Part shown: positions 8,505 to 19,622 of the stretch, in pieces
How positions within the stretch are numbered: position 1 is the first letter of the stretch
Layout: the number at the start of each line of letters is the position of its first letter
Assembly (NCBI GenBank): GCA_905221605.1
Contig: CAJNDS010002478.1
Coordinates: forward strand, 294,864 to 358,863
DNA length: 64,000 nt
Direction of reading: 5' to 3'
Source of the DNA: Symbiodinium natans
Lineage: Eukaryota; Sar; Dinophyceae; Suessiales; Symbiodiniaceae
Translations under genes and position numbers: made by a program
Notes under the pieces: model-generated
What the model was told of the DNA's origin: nothing
Database searches by the model: none
Seen by the model: the letters and a program-made list of their open reading frames with translations, nothing else

Positions 8505-11078
8505 GTTTAACTACCCGACATCAAGGAAACAATTGCTGAGCTCAGGCGAGAGGCAGGAATGGTGCGGGGAAGCAATCATGGATCACTCACAGCAGTAGGC
8601 CCAGCAGTGCCAGTAGCAGTAGAAGCACGCAAAGGCCCACCTCAGCACATGCAAAGGAAGGCAACAAGAAGTCCACCTTACTTGCCATGAAGCTGATTCA
8701 GCTGGGGCCCGCAACTCGATGACCCTGGACCTGACTCACGTATATTCCAGATCATTGCAGCCTCTGTGGATGCTGAGCCCGGTGCCCACCATTGAGCAAG
8801 GAGAGAGCGAGACCTGCAGACATGGCCCCGACGTGGAACTGCGGCTTTGCAGCGCCCAACGACGACTAAGCTACCGGCACGAACACAGGAGCGGAATTCA
8901 TGTTGGACATCATGATGAAAATCGGTTGTTGATCCTTCCAGCTGTGAAGGTATCACGTCTGCATTGCACGCTATCACGCTTTAAGGCTTAATTATATAGG
9001 TTGATAATGAATTTCGACAGGCGGAGGTTAGCAACTTTTTGCAGGTCCGCACTCAAGTAAATCTATGCCTTTGTTGCCTGAGACCACTTACCTGCTATTG
9101 ATCTTAAAACATGCAGGCAGACATGTCCTGGTGAACAGGGGAGGAATTGCAGGGGCCCGATTGCTCCTACACACTGAGCTGAAATGTCCGCAGGGGGGGC
9201 ACACGTGGCATAGAAGCGCATTTGCAGCGCGAGCGTCGGAGGTCGGACAATCTTTTATCCTGCTGAGGTCTTTTCGGCAAGGATCTCTGCTGTGCTCGTC
9301 GAACCGCTCTTTGGACGCTTCACTGATTCACAGAAACGCAAGCACTACCTTACCGCAACGCTTGCGCTGACCGCTGACCATCCATATGGATTTCAGCGAA
9401 AGAAAATGGAGAGCCGCTTGCAACGTCGCAACGTCGCATCGATCTGGGGCACGCAATACGCGCCACGGGGTGTGAGGCATTAGTATATTTGGGCCATTCA
9501 AAACATGTGAGGATGGCAGATCACAGGAACTCGCTCCACAACATCGGAGCATGACGCGGCAAAAGCCGAGCATCCCTCACCTGGGCAGCAACTGCCTTGG
9601 TATAAGGTTGACCTGAGAGGGCATTCAGGACAGACGCACGCACTACCCCGCCAAGCAACTGAGGCTCTGGCAATAGCATTGCCCACAGCTTTCGCAGCCC
9701 GTGTCACCGGACACCTCTCTCAGTTACACCGACCCTAGGCTTACCGCAACGGAACAGCAGCACCTGTGGCAGGAAAAACGATCCTTCCCGTGCCACATGT
9801 CCGTTAAGCCAACATCAACTCAACTTTTTAATGAGTCTTAGCCTCGCTGTCACCAGAATCATCATTCTCGCCTCTTTCCTTTTCTTTCGTGGGGCAAGGG
9901 GGGTCAACCTCCAGGCAGTTAAGCCCCACCCCTGTTTCCAAGTCTGAGCGTCTGAAATCTGCGCATCCCCAGCTCGGAGTGCTGCTGTCCAGTCGTCCTA
10001 ACCAAGGCCAACCCTCCGGGTACTGCAGTTCTCCAGTCCTGCGAAAAGCATCCTGCAACGAGAAAAACGGTTAACCCCCTGGCCTCCTTTGGGTGGTTCT
10101 ATTGGGGGGTCTCCGTGAGACTTCTATCGTGCCCTTGCCCCTTGCCTGCTACTCTCTGCCCTCTTTGTATCTTGCTTGCCTTTGTCAACCATGGCCCTGT
10201 GACTCCGATGACTTTTCTCCCGGCGGAGCTTCGAGCACAGGCATAGGGTACTGACAAAGGCGTATGATATGTACGTGTGATACTACCATCGCACTCGCAA
10301 ACCAAAATCTAAAACGTCCTCTGCACTGCTCTTCTTGCACACACCACACCACAAACCACTTTCGCTTTCGCGGCTGCCTGTGGACTTAGCAGCCCAGCAT
10401 CTAAAGACGCATAAAGACGTATGGTGCCCGTACTTCCTAAGAGCAAGTGTTTTGGAAAGCTACTCAGCTTCGACCAACCCAACCCTAAACCCTAAACCCG
10501 GCAACCTCCGAGGCACCTGGATTCTCTCGGCCTCTCTTCGCCGCGATTGCTCGGCCTCACACTTCTTATGCGTGCTGGGGTCAGACTTGCGCGTCACGCT
10601 TGCGCTAGCTTCTCGGCTTGGAGACGAAGCAACAGCATCAGTGTGATTTATCGCAGCGAGTTACTCAGTTGTGCTGGAACCTTGTGAAATCAATAGCTTC
10701 TCTTAGAAAAACGAAAGGAACATAACAATGGTCTCAATGCCCAAGCCGACAGTTTAGATCCAGTCCGGCACAGACGCCTTGTGCGTTGGATGGCGCTGTA
10801 TGGTCCGGCCTCTGCTGCGGCTCAACGATGACCCAGACATGCGGCTGCTTCAGAACCCAGAAACATGGTCCGCCGCAGTGTGTGCGGAGACGTCAGGGAT
10901 TCGCAAATATGTAAGGGGTCCTTTTAAAGGGCCCATATTAAGGGCCCAGGTATCTAAGCATCAGAGAAGCATGTGCTGGCGAGTGATTTGCTTTGGGAGC
11001 GCGGCGAACTGGTCGTACTCCTGGTTTCCGACTCAAGCTCTCTGCCTTCCCTTGACATGTGTTGCTCAGCTTCAGGTG
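8505..11078. other. Long stretch without a firm gene
   Basis: Only fragmentary minus-strand exon candidates are present (for example around 8760-8880). There is a possible eroded IR-100 relic at about 10068-10115 (CCCCCTGG... GGGGGGTCTCCG) and a short CCCTAAA run near 10482. Nothing can be named. Confidence 0.4.
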
Positions 11079-11177
11079 GGTTTAGGGTTTAGGGTTTAGG
11101 GTTTAGGGTCTAGGGTCTAGGGTCTAGGGTCTAGGGTCTAGGGTCTAGGGTCTAGGGTTTAGGGTTTAGGGTTTAGG
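11079..11177 (+). repeat. Telomere-like array with TCTAGGG variant block
   Basis: About 14 heptamers: TTTAGGG at both ends with a homogeneous middle block of TCTAGGG. The block structure shows local spread of a variant unit by slippage or unequal exchange. Confidence 0.95.
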
Positions 11178-11430
11178 CGGAATTCCCAAAGCTCGGCTGA
11201 CCCGAGTCCTTCGGATCGTAGGGCGGGTCCAGAAGACGACCCACCTGGGAAGCGCCACCGAAAGCTCCGTTTCTAGGCGAGACCAGCCCTGACCCTGCCA
11301 CCAACACCCGACGCGAATGTGTCGTGTGACACATGCCTTGCTCAGGCTTCGAGAAACTTAGCCAGCACACCACTGGATACTTGGCCACGTAGGTTTCCCA
11401 GTATGTCCTCAGACACCAATGAAAAAGCAT
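11178..11430 (-). CDS. Possible exon ending at a telomere-like array
   Basis: Minus frame with SFSKPEQGMCHTTHSRRVLV and GGASQVGRLLDPPYDPKDSG, coding-like. The frame is closed by TAA made from the first array unit (CCTAAACCC), so this is either the true stop or read-through into an intron. Confidence 0.4.
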
Positions 11431-11729
11431 GCCCTGTGCCCGCTGCCCGTCTGCAGTACGCGCCTTTTTGCAGCTCGCTCCTTGCTGAAGCGGAAACTCT
11501 CGCTACCAAACAACTCAAGCGGTTGGCATCTCAGTTTTCCAGGCACATTGGCCTAATCATGACATGCACGTTAACTTCGCGCAAAACTCTCCGTCCTGGA
11601 ATCCCAAGCCAACATGCAAGTCGTCGAAGACTTCGCGAACCACGCCCCGATCTTCTCTGGCTGTGAGCTTGCCCCGTGCTTCGCAGGCCAGGTCAGACTC
11701 CGAGTCCGAGCGCGCCGTATATTCAGGCC

Positions 11730-11766
11730 ACCCTAAGCCCTAAACCCTAAACCCTAAACCCTCAAC
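11730..11766 (-). repeat. Telomere-like array (CCCTAAA), short
   Basis: Five units, partly CCCTCAA. Reads GTTGAGGGTTTAGGG on the minus strand from the end of the 11767-11836 exon. Confidence 0.9.
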
Positions 11767-11836
11767 CCTAAGAGCTGTGTGTTTGATCATAACTTTCTGG
11801 TGCCTTTCTCATTGGCAGCAGTTTTGCCGCCAAGGT
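11767..11836 (-). CDS. Possible (terminal) exon beside a telomere-like array
   Basis: After acceptor CCATGCAG the minus frame reads TLAAKLLPMRKAPESYDQTH SS and meets TAG formed by TTAGGG at the array edge. Either this is a last exon whose stop comes from the repeat, or a donor TTAGG|GTTGAG is used in another frame. Confidence 0.4.
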
Positions 11837-12020
11837 CTGCATGGGCAGATGCTGGTAGGGTGAGGACATGGCTTGAGCAGCACACATTCCTGATCTGAGC
11901 CACGTTGCGTGGTCATCTCAAAAGAAGCGTTTGTGCCTATAAGCCGACAGATTGACGGAGTATGTGTGCAATTGATGATACCTAGAAGAACAAACGCACA
12001 TGAGCACAGCAGATGCACCA

Positions 12021-12850
12021 CTAGGGCAGGCTCCGATTCAAATGTCGCAGCTGCTTGTCACTGAGGTCAGCCAGACCTTTCAAACGACTCGGCAACATGG
12101 CTCTGAGGGCTTTGCGAAGTAACACGAAGTAGCCAAGTAGGTCTCCAAGGCATGGGCCCTGGTCCAGCATGTCCACCTCAACAATATTAGCAGAGCAGTG
12201 AGAGTACTCTGCTAGACGCATGCCGCATGTCAGCTTGAATGATATCTCAGCAAGGGCAGAAAGGGCAAGATTCATAGAGCTGAACAGGCAAAATGACGAA
12301 TGCCCATTAAGGCGATATATCCTGAACAGCTGCCAGTCCAGAGCATGTGCAGTCGATGCGTTGGCGACATGCATGACCATGAGAGTGTCTCCTGACTTAT
12401 TAATGTATGAACCGATGGCCTTCGCCGCTGAAAGGACGTCCTTCCTCCCGTGTGAACCCACCGACTTTGCGACATTGCTTCTCAAATCCACCACATCTTC
12501 CCTGCGGGGCCGTTCGTTTAGACTTGAACCAGCGCTCTCGGCTGGAAGAAGACATCTGCATGTGTCCCTGCCAAAGCCGAAGGAGTTTTGCATCGCGCCC
12601 ACATGATGCCTCGTACGGCTTCAACAGTAGTGGCGCCATGGTGGCCATGACCCAGGACGTGAAGTTGACAGAACCAATTTTTGAGATTGCTTCAAGGTTT
12701 AAGCCGTCTAACAAGGATCCAAAATGCCCTGGAACTGCAGCATGTGCTCCTCTGAGGAAGATGCTTGGAGTCTCGTCAAAGCGAAGGCTCGAGTGCAGTC
12801 ATGTCCTGAAGATAAGTTGGCTCCATGCTCTTCTAGTAAACAGTTTCTCA
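12021..12850 (-). CDS. Hypothetical protein, at least two exons
   Basis: Downstream part (12021-12500): SNVAKSVGSHGRKDVLSAAK, AIGSYINKSGDTLMVMHVAN and GLADLSDKQLRHLNRSLP, ending at a stop at 12021. Upstream part (12600-12720), in a different frame: LDGLNLEAISKIGSVNFTSW, VMATMAPLLLKPYEASCG. The frame change implies an intron near 12500-12600. The style (many short Leu/Ala helices) recalls helical-repeat organelle RNA proteins common in dinoflagellates, but no RAP or PPR motif can be shown. Confidence 0.5.
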
Positions 12851-13207
12851 TACTGACATTTTCTCGTTATTATCGTCTTCTCCATCGTCTCTATCTCTCT
12901 ATCTTCTTGTCGTCTTGTCCGGTCAGCAAGCGTTCCCCCGATTTAGGGAGTGTCCATGAGTGATACTATCCTCTGTGCACTTCACTGGAGCTCGGCCTAC
13001 TAATGTTGCCCTCAGTCCCCCTCTGCACTCTCCATTCCGCGCCGTCCACTCGCTCTCACTAGCTCTCACTCGCTCTCGCTCAACGCCCAAACAGCGCAGC
13101 AGACTAGTCCTGCAAAGAGCCGATATCCCTGACCTTCACCATAGAATTCCTCGAACATGTCAGGAGCATGAAAAATTGATGGTGCGCAGCAAGAAATTCC
13201 ACACATC

Positions 13208-13727
13208 TCACATGCCACCACAGCACGTACCGCACATGTCCAATGGCGCAGCCTTCCCACTGGACACGTCGAAGACACGCCCCCAAACAGCCAGCCTGGA
13301 ATTCGTTAGCTGCTCGCACCAATCGGAAGGATCAGAGCCACCCATATCGGAAGACAGCAATCGCCAAATGCGCTGAGCTTGGCACAGAAGGTCGTTGTCC
13401 TGAATAGCCACACTAGCAGCCCCTAACGTTCCATTCCGCAGCATCGACACCAGCCGCATTCCCTCCCGATCCTTTTGGTGGTTCTGGAGCTCTGACAATG
13501 TGAAGCTTGCCTCAGGAAAACAAGCTCAACAAACATGTCAGGTGTCAAGAGGAGCTGGTGAAAGCAAGCAAGTGTCAGCGGAATTTCAGCTAAAGCATGC
13601 TAAAGCAGGAGGGTTTGCTGCGGACGCAGGTGGGCTTTTTCGCTGCAACAAGGTACTTCGCAGCTTCGCTGGTGCACCGGCGTAGATGTACAATGCCGCG
13701 CTTTTGCAGGCCGTCTCAAAGTTCATT
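13208..13727 (-). CDS. Hypothetical protein exons, probably same gene as 12.0-12.8 kb
   Basis: From about 13727 the minus frame AMNFETACKSAALYIYAGAP AKLRSTLLQ is plainly coding. After an intron, 13498 down to about 13300 reads SELQNHQKDREGMRLVSMLR, AIQDNDLLCQAQRIWRLLSS and SDWCEQLTNSRLAVWGRVF. Strand and spacing suggest they are upstream exons of the 12021-12850 gene. Exact joins not resolved. Confidence 0.45.
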
Positions 13728-14470
13728 GCCACCCAAGGGAGATCCACACAGAAAAGCCCCAGACCACGGGATTGTTTTGGGGTGTTGCAGACGCATTAGG
13801 TCCAATTGGTCCTCTCAATCTGTGGGTCCATTTTGGGGACCTCCCTTGGAATCCTGTGAATGGTACTTCTCGCACTGCACCGCAGAGCAAGTTCACCACC
13901 ATGATCCCTCTTGCTCAGAATCTCAGCTTAGCGCTTTTTCGCTCGAAACTCGCCTGCACCAGGTTTTGCCAAACTTGATTGCTTGCAGAACTGTACGGAT
14001 GGATCGAAGCGCTCATCAGGGTAAAGCTGTAACCGTGCCTGAGAAATCCGGAGAAGCATGCAGCGAGAGGGTGTTGGCCTGACGAAAACAGGCGGTTTGT
14101 GATCAAAAGTGGGATGTTGCATGCCTTGCCGCTACACCTAACGAACCCAGGGCTTTGGACAGCGTGCTTTTTTACATGTCGGCCAACGTACAAGAAGTGG
14201 CAGCTCGACAATGGCTCCCTGCGTGAAGGAGCACCTCTCTGTAGAGTGGGAAGTGCTACGAGTGCTGCTCTTCAGTGCATCTTCGTGGCTTTTGCTGCTC
14301 CTTCTGTACGCACGGGGACGACTAGGGCATCAAGGCGCGCCACACCTGTCCGGTGTCTAGGACATGGGCATTTGAGTTTCAGGATGTCCTCCCTTTGCAG
14401 TACTGCGCCGAACAATGGTGCGCCCCTTGCCACCCTCGTCGCGAGCAGGATGAAGCCTTTCTCAACCTAG

Positions 14471-15060
14471 CTAATTCGGCTTTTCAGCTTCCATCAGCTG
14501 TACTTCAGCAGCTTTGCCGAATATAGTAGTTCCAACAAAAGCATGTACCAAATCGAACCAGTATTTGTCCTCCATTAAAAGGCCTGATTGTCGAACTGCC
14601 TCACTCCGAGAAACACCTATCATCTGCAAGTCTGACATCTCGGTGCATTTGTTGCTACTGTTGCTCTCCGCAGAGTGGCACTTTGGGTTTCTGTGAAACG
14701 AAAGGCACGAATTCTGACAAGCATGACTAGAGCGTACAACCAAGGACTTTGGCGTTGACAACCCGGATACAAATGGGGCACGCAAGCTGGCTGGTCAACG
14801 TACACTTAGACGCCTCTGCTCTCCATGATACACTCGCGCTCAGAGCACTGCCCGGATTAGGCTACGACGTCTCGTTGTTGCCTTACCGCATGCAATCACA
14901 AAGAGACCAAGGTCCAGAAAGGGCATCCCATGAACAAAGAGAGGACACCGACGCAACAAGCTCAACATTCAGATGCACAGCTGTAGTTTGCCAGCGTGCT
15001 GAGTTTCTCGATGAGGGCGAACTGTTCTCTCTCCACGCGCTCCAGGGAGTTGAGCTGAAA
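14471..15060 (-). CDS. Hypothetical exons with a coiled-coil segment
   Basis: Upstream exon at about 14965-15060 reads LNSLERVEREQFALIEKLST LANYSCASE, a heptad-like helix. A second exon at 14471-14650 reads EMSDLQMIGVSRSEAVRQSG LLMEDKYWFDLVHAFVGTTI and ends with a stop at 14471, so it is probably C-terminal. Family not recognised. Confidence 0.4.
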
Positions 15061-15158
15061 GACAAGCCTTGCGAAGACTGGGCTTCAAGGTTTTGCTGGG
15101 TTCAGGGCTTGCGTCGTTTATGATTAGACCGCTCTGGACATGGAAATTGCAGGAAGTG

Positions 15159-15253
15159 GCGGTCTCCTAAATTAGGGGCACCTTATTAAAGTCCTTATTT
15201 TAAAAGGGAGTCCTACTATAGTTGGGGATCTAAAATTGGGGTCGTAAACCCCC
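15159..15253 (+). mobile_element. IR-100 element, copy 3 (degenerate)
   Basis: Core CTCCTAAATTAGGGGCACCT, then AGGGAGTCCTACTATAGTTG, and end GTCGTAAACCCCC. The left end is eroded. On the minus strand the end reads ATGTGGGG|GTTTACG. Confidence 0.65.
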
Positions 15254-15943
15254 ACATTGCCAGCAAGGGAATTGCCTCTCCAGCTCCGCGGTCTTCTCCT
15301 GGATGGCTGCCTGGATGTTCCCCCCCCTTGTACGAACAGCATTATCATCCCTACTAAGGACTGTCTACGGGGTACTAAGAGTATGATAGTCCCTATTAGG
15401 GACTCTTAGTCTAAGGGGTACTTTCAGAAAAAACCTTCCCTCTTAAGGGCTGCTAGTCTAAGGGGGAACACATCCCAAGCTGCCTGCTTGAAGGCCGGAG
15501 TCCGAGGACCCCAAGAGACTCGGCTTCGACACCACGACAGGCGCGCAAAGGCCGCGTGTCGTGTGTCGAAAGGCCCCAAAAACTCCGCCACGCCCATCCC
15601 CCCCTCAAGCCCTAAGAAACACGGACAAAAAATGAACAAAACAGCACACTGTTTGAGAGAAAAAAAAAAAAAAGCAGGAGCCCCATCGGTACAGCCCCGG
15701 ATCGGTGCCTGCATGCTCAGCTGCTTCCTCCTTCTTGCCTCGGCCTCCATCTCAGCGCCTCAGCTGGGCTTAGGGGCTCCTCTTGTTTGGGTAGCCTTGG
15801 GACATTTGTTCCCCCTTACCATTAGTATTATGATTATTACTATTATTGTTATTGCTTTTATTGCGTAGCCGAGGGTTTTTGCGGCCCTGGGGCTTCATCT
15901 TTCTTGGGAGCTTCGCTAAACTTTCTGGAGATTGTGACCTTGG
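15254..15943. other. No firm gene; repeated AGGGACT / TAGTC words
   Basis: 15330-15460 contains several CCCTACTAAGGACT / AGTCCCTATTAGGGACTC words in both orientations, probably remnants of one or more short inverted-repeat elements. A minus frame at 15424-15750 is open but low in confidence; an A-run of about 14 lies near 15660. Confidence 0.4.
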
Positions 15944-16023
15944 GGTTTAGGGTTTAGGGTTTAGGGTTTAGGGTTTAGGGTTTAGGGTTTAGGGTTTAGG
16001 GTTTAGGGTTTAGGGTTTAGGGG
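15944..16023 (+). repeat. Telomere-like array (TTTAGGG)
   Basis: About 11 perfect TTTAGGG units. Followed by a small direct repeat (CTTGTCAATTT twice) and a run of 24 G. Confidence 0.97.
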
Positions 16024-16059
16024 TTGTCCTTGTCAATTTTGTGTCAACCTTGTCAATTT

Positions 16060-16083
16060 GGGGGGGGGGGGGGGGGGGGGGGG
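16060..16083 (+). repeat. Poly-G run, 24 G
   Basis: Uninterrupted G24. On the minus strand it is a poly-C tract. Confidence 0.95.
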
Positions 16084-16495
16084 ATGGCGAAAGAACTCAG
16101 TGAGAACGGGCTCCTTTCGCTGCATCGAGACCTACTGACCTACTGTATGCTCCCAACCGCCTACAGGCGCCTACAATATTCCTCAAGTCATGCACACGCC
16201 AGAAAGAATTAACACACTTTTTCTGCGCCTGGACCTGTCTCATAGCAGCCTGGCCCTCAGTGTCCGGTGATCTTGTGGCTCCGGCGACAACGTCAAGGGG
16301 CCGAAGAGGGAGCGAGAGAGAGAGAGAGAGTGCACGCGCTGGAGCCGCAGCTTCAGGGGAGCAGCTCGGTTGGACTCTTCAGCCAACACCTGTCTCACCA
16401 TGTCCTTGCTCAGGTCGCTCTCCGCAACAACTGGCCCAGTCTGCCGCTAAATATCATCAGAGCGCAGGACTCGCGGCAGGTTCGGCCCAGGTCTC

Positions 16496-17611
16496 TCAGG
16501 TCTCTGAAGCAGCCAGGCGGCGCACGCCAACGTTTATGAGTGGTGCCAGAACTTCAACATACGTCCCGGCGACGAGCCACAGGAGAAGCAAGAAGGCCAT
16601 GAAGGCATCTGGTGCCAAGGGCCACTGCTGGCAAAGCTGCCGGAACATCGCGAGCAGAGGCCACTGGAAGAGATACACTTCAAAACTATACTTTCCCAGA
16701 GAGACCAGCGCAGGATGGCTCAGGAAGAAAGCGCAGATCCCTCCTTTCCGGGAGCCGTAGATGAAGGCAGCAATAGCCAAGGCAAGACCGTGAGTGAGAA
16801 GAGCACTGGAGTTGGCCTCGCACTCTGCATGTGTTGCAGGAGGAGGTAGGAAAAGGACGAGACCCACACAAGCCAGCAAGGAGACATCGGCAAGCACGGC
16901 CTTCCCAATCCATCCTTCGCTGCTCTCATCCTTTTGGCTGCAGATCGCTGTGATGACGCCTATTGCAAAGTCGCCCAACTGCGCTGGTGGCCACATGAAG
17001 TCCGTGGCATACTGTCCCCACGTGAGCTGATATCCCTGATGGAGGTACAGAGCAAACAGCGGCCCGAAGGAGACCAAGTACACCAGCAATGCAGACAGCA
17101 ACAAAGCTCCACTGCCATGCTGCGCATCGATGCGCTCTAGCAGCCTCCGCAAGAAGGGATAAAGCAGCCAGCTGGGGATCAATGCTTCAATCGTCCATGA
17201 CGGAGGTGCCGGACACCAAGTGGATGGACGGATCCAGTGGGCCACGAATCCGAAGCAGCTCAGGAGCGTCCAGGCACTGGGCATGAAGCTGCTCCTGTAT
17301 GCTGGCACCACAAGGACCACCAGAATGCTCATCGTCATGGCCACGTAGGTCGTCAGGATGATATACGAAAGACGGCGGATGTAAAATCCCCCTACACTCA
17401 GCTCACCGGTTCTCAAGCGCTTCCCATAGGACCAGTGCGTGATGAAGCCACTCATAACGACGAAGAAGTCCACTGCCATGAAGGAGCGGCACGTCGCAGC
17501 CTGTAGGACGCCCAGGCTGGGGGCCCGGGGCATGTAGTGTCCACATACAATCCACAAGGCCAGCAAGCTTCGGATCCCGGTCAGGTGGTCCAACACATTC
17601 TTCTCTGCCAT
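16496..17611 (-). CDS. Acyltransferase-3 family membrane protein
   Basis: Single uninterrupted 371-aa frame that matches the integral-membrane acyltransferase 3 (OafA/NRF-6) layout from end to end. N-terminus LDHLTGIRSLLALWIVCGHY carries the usual (G/A)-x-R-x-(L/I)-A-x-x-V-x-x-x-H signature, with H at about residue 25. It is followed by AVDFFVVMSGFI, a mid-protein PSWTIEALIPSWLLYPFL, LGDFAIGVI, and a late LGKYSFEVYLFQWPLL helix. About ten hydrophobic segments are visible and the length equals the usual 350-400 aa. Family members move acyl groups (acetyl, succinyl and others) onto sugars or lipids at a membrane; the substrate here cannot be told. Start chosen at the first Met before the domain. 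Lack of introns next to intron-rich genes suggests retroposition or acquisition from bacteria, but this is inference. Confidence 0.9.
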   Translation of the reverse strand: MAEKNVLDHLTGIRSLLALWIVCGHYMPRAPSLGVLQAATCRSFMAVDFFVVMSGFITHWSYGKRLRTGELSVGGFYIRRLSYIILTTYVAMTMSILVVLVVPAYRSSFMPSAWTLLSCFGFVAHWIRPSTWCPAPPSWTIEALIPSWLLYPFLRRLLERIDAQHGSGALLLSALLVYLVSFGPLFALYLHQGYQLTWGQYATDFMWPPAQLGDFAIGVITAICSQKDESSEGWIGKAVLADVSLLACVGLVLFLPPPATHAECEANSSALLTHGLALAIAAFIYGSRKGGICAFFLSHPALVSLGKYSFEVYLFQWPLLAMFRQLCQQWPLAPDAFMAFLLLLWLVAGTYVEVLAPLINVGVRRLAASET

Positions 17612-17935
17612 CCCCTACCGGAAATTCGGCACGTTCGTCCAAGCACACTGGCACTCTGATAGCACATGTTCTACTACAACTGGCTCGGGACCATGGGTCA
17701 CTGCGGCTCCTAGCAGCTCCTAGCATCCGGAGGTACCCATGGTTGTTTTTGTTGGCTCCCAGCTTGCTGCTCTGACTGATGCGTTGTCACATGATTGAGC
17801 CGCATGATGAAGCCGCTGGGCCGCGCGAATCTCAAGGCTGTCTCTAGCCATCCCCGGAACAGGGTCCCCTCACTTAACAACCATGTGATAACAACACAAG
17901 CTCCCATGGGGACCGTAGGGTAGCCTCAAAGGAGC

Positions 17936-18576
17936 CTAAGAGATCCTCAGGCTGGCACGATTTCGCTGACCGATGGCCCGAAGCTTCTCTTCCTCAATCT
18001 TCTGCGCCTCGCCATCCAGGACCTGCAACGACTTTGAGGCCGAGAGCTTGCTTGGGGAAACCTCTTCATGGAAGCCACACGTGTCGCCAACCCAAAGAAG
18101 GTTTGAACGGCAGCGAAAAGAGGTGAACAAGAGCTCTGCTCAGGCAAGGATGTTGCAGAACCACTGCTTTCACTGCTGAGACCCATGTTGGTCTCCGATG
18201 CCTCCACGAGCATGTCTACTGTGCCGCTGAAGGCCTCATCAGAGAAAGGCAGGGGAAACGCAGGGGAGACAGCGCCACGTGAGATAAGCTCTGGTGCCTG
18301 GATCTTCTCCGCGAAGCCATGGCATTCGGCCTCCAGTGACCTTACACAAACTATGGGCTGCTCTCGACTCCGTCAGGGAAAGAACAATCAAGGCAATCAA
18401 GGCAGGCTGCTCGGTCTGCTTGAACTTCTCCTTGGGCATAACCCGGATTCGGTTGTCCTGTCACTCAGCGGCGACAAAGGGTGCGTGCTCCAAGCGCCTT
18501 GTTTGCAGGACAAACCCGTATTTTGGTGAAGCCGTGTAGCCTCATCGAAGGTGATGTCGATGTTTTGCTCCGCCAT
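17936..18576 (-). CDS. Hypothetical small protein, about three exons
   Basis: A possible start at 18576 gives MAEQNIDITFDEATRLHQNT. A second exon begins at 18340 after acceptor TGTAAG|G and reads SLEAECHGFAEKIQAPELIS, DEAFSGTVDMLVEASETNMG and LSSESSGSATSLPEQSSCSP to about 18112. A last exon reads KSLQVLDGEAQKIEEEKLRA IGQRNRASLRIS and stops at 17936. The acidic/Ser-rich middle and charged C-terminal helix look real, but no domain is recognised and the joins are approximate. Confidence 0.5.
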
Positions 18577-18825
18577 GCTGGAGAAGGCAATACTAAGACC
18601 TCTCTGGCTTCTACAACCCTCTGTACAACACGTCACTTGACAGCCACCACGGAGTTGGTCGGCACGCCATTTACGAACTCAATGACTTATGTTCCGAACG
18701 CTGACTCCGAGATCACTTTGCCGCATACTCGTGCACGTCTTTGCTCCCCCCTTGCCATCTGGTACGTTGGAGTCTTTTGGTGAGACCGTCGCCTGCATCC
18801 GATTAAACAGTTTGCCCAGTTTGCC

Positions 18826-19242
18826 TTACCTCATCGCTGAAGGGTTGAAGGCACCTGCAGGAGCAAGAACCGTGGAAACTGCTGAGGTGAGAAAGCAGAA
18901 CATCACCGTCTGGTACAGGATGGCACCAGTGCTCCCTGGCCCGGACGACGGCCCGCACAAACCACCGAAACCAATGTGCTGCTGGTGTGAGGTAACATTC
19001 GCTTCATGCAAAATTTTATGATCATGACTAGATGCACCATTACTATTCTTACTTCGAACATTGATACGACGATGGTTGTCGCCGCCATCAAGGTTTGCCT
19101 TTGCTGCTATACAATTGCGAAGGGCGCGTGCAGCACGCGGCACCAGTGATATGGCCCCCAACACTTGGCTTCGCTGAATTACAGCCCCGTTTGGGTGTGA
19201 CGGCTCTGACACAGCCTGTGGTGTCAAAGCTGCTTCGTCCAC
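18826..19242 (-). CDS. Weak exon candidate
   Basis: Minus frame with GAISLVPRAARALRNCIAAK is open; a plus frame over 19095-19412 is open too (YTIVPGDLVTIHFAFE). I cannot decide the strand from the sequence alone. Confidence 0.2.
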   Translation of the reverse strand: MDEAALTPQAVSEPSHPNGAVIQRSQVLGAISLVPRAARALRNCIAAKANLDGGDNHRRINVRSKNSNGASSHDHKILHEANVTSHQQHIGFGGLCGPSSGPGSTGAILYQTVMFCFLTSAVSTVLAPAGAFNPSAMR

Positions 19243-19552
19243 ACTACACCATTGTTCCAGGTGATCTTGTCACCATCCATTTTGCCTTTGAAACCTCGGG
19301 GGGGGGGGCCGAGATCGGGCACCATAACTGCATGAACCTGCATGAGGAACCTCTCCCGTCTATGCCCCTATGCCCTATGCATTCTCTCAATCCACACGAG
19401 GCGCCAAAGTAGTCCAGCCCGTCTCCGTTGCAGAACTTCGAGGTCTCCAAAGTCTGCCTGCCCACCGTGGGGTGATTGATGACCTCAGGGGGGCATTCCG
19501 GGCAAAGCCTCCCTGGAAAACATATGGGGGCTACAGGTAGCGAGTCGGCTAG

Positions 19553-19622
19553 ACGCACACACACACACACACACACCCACGCGCACGCGCACGCGCACGC
19601 GCGCGCTAGCGCGCGCACGCCG
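19553..19622. repeat. Alternating purine-pyrimidine tract (CA then CG), Z-DNA type
   Basis: (CA)n for about 25 bases, then CACGCG steps, ending in the palindrome GCGCGCTAGCGCGC. Long alternating Pu-Py sequence of this kind is the classic Z-forming type. Confidence 0.9.

Noticed and set aside
10068-10115. A further IR-100 copy
   Set aside because: Only scattered words (CCCCCTGG, GGGGGGTCTCCG) are present; no paired ends, so at most a relic.
18185-18783. Plus-strand frames over 18.2-18.8 kb
   Set aside because: The minus strand gives a better charged protein with an acceptor TGTAAG|G and a clean stop; plus frames judged shadows.
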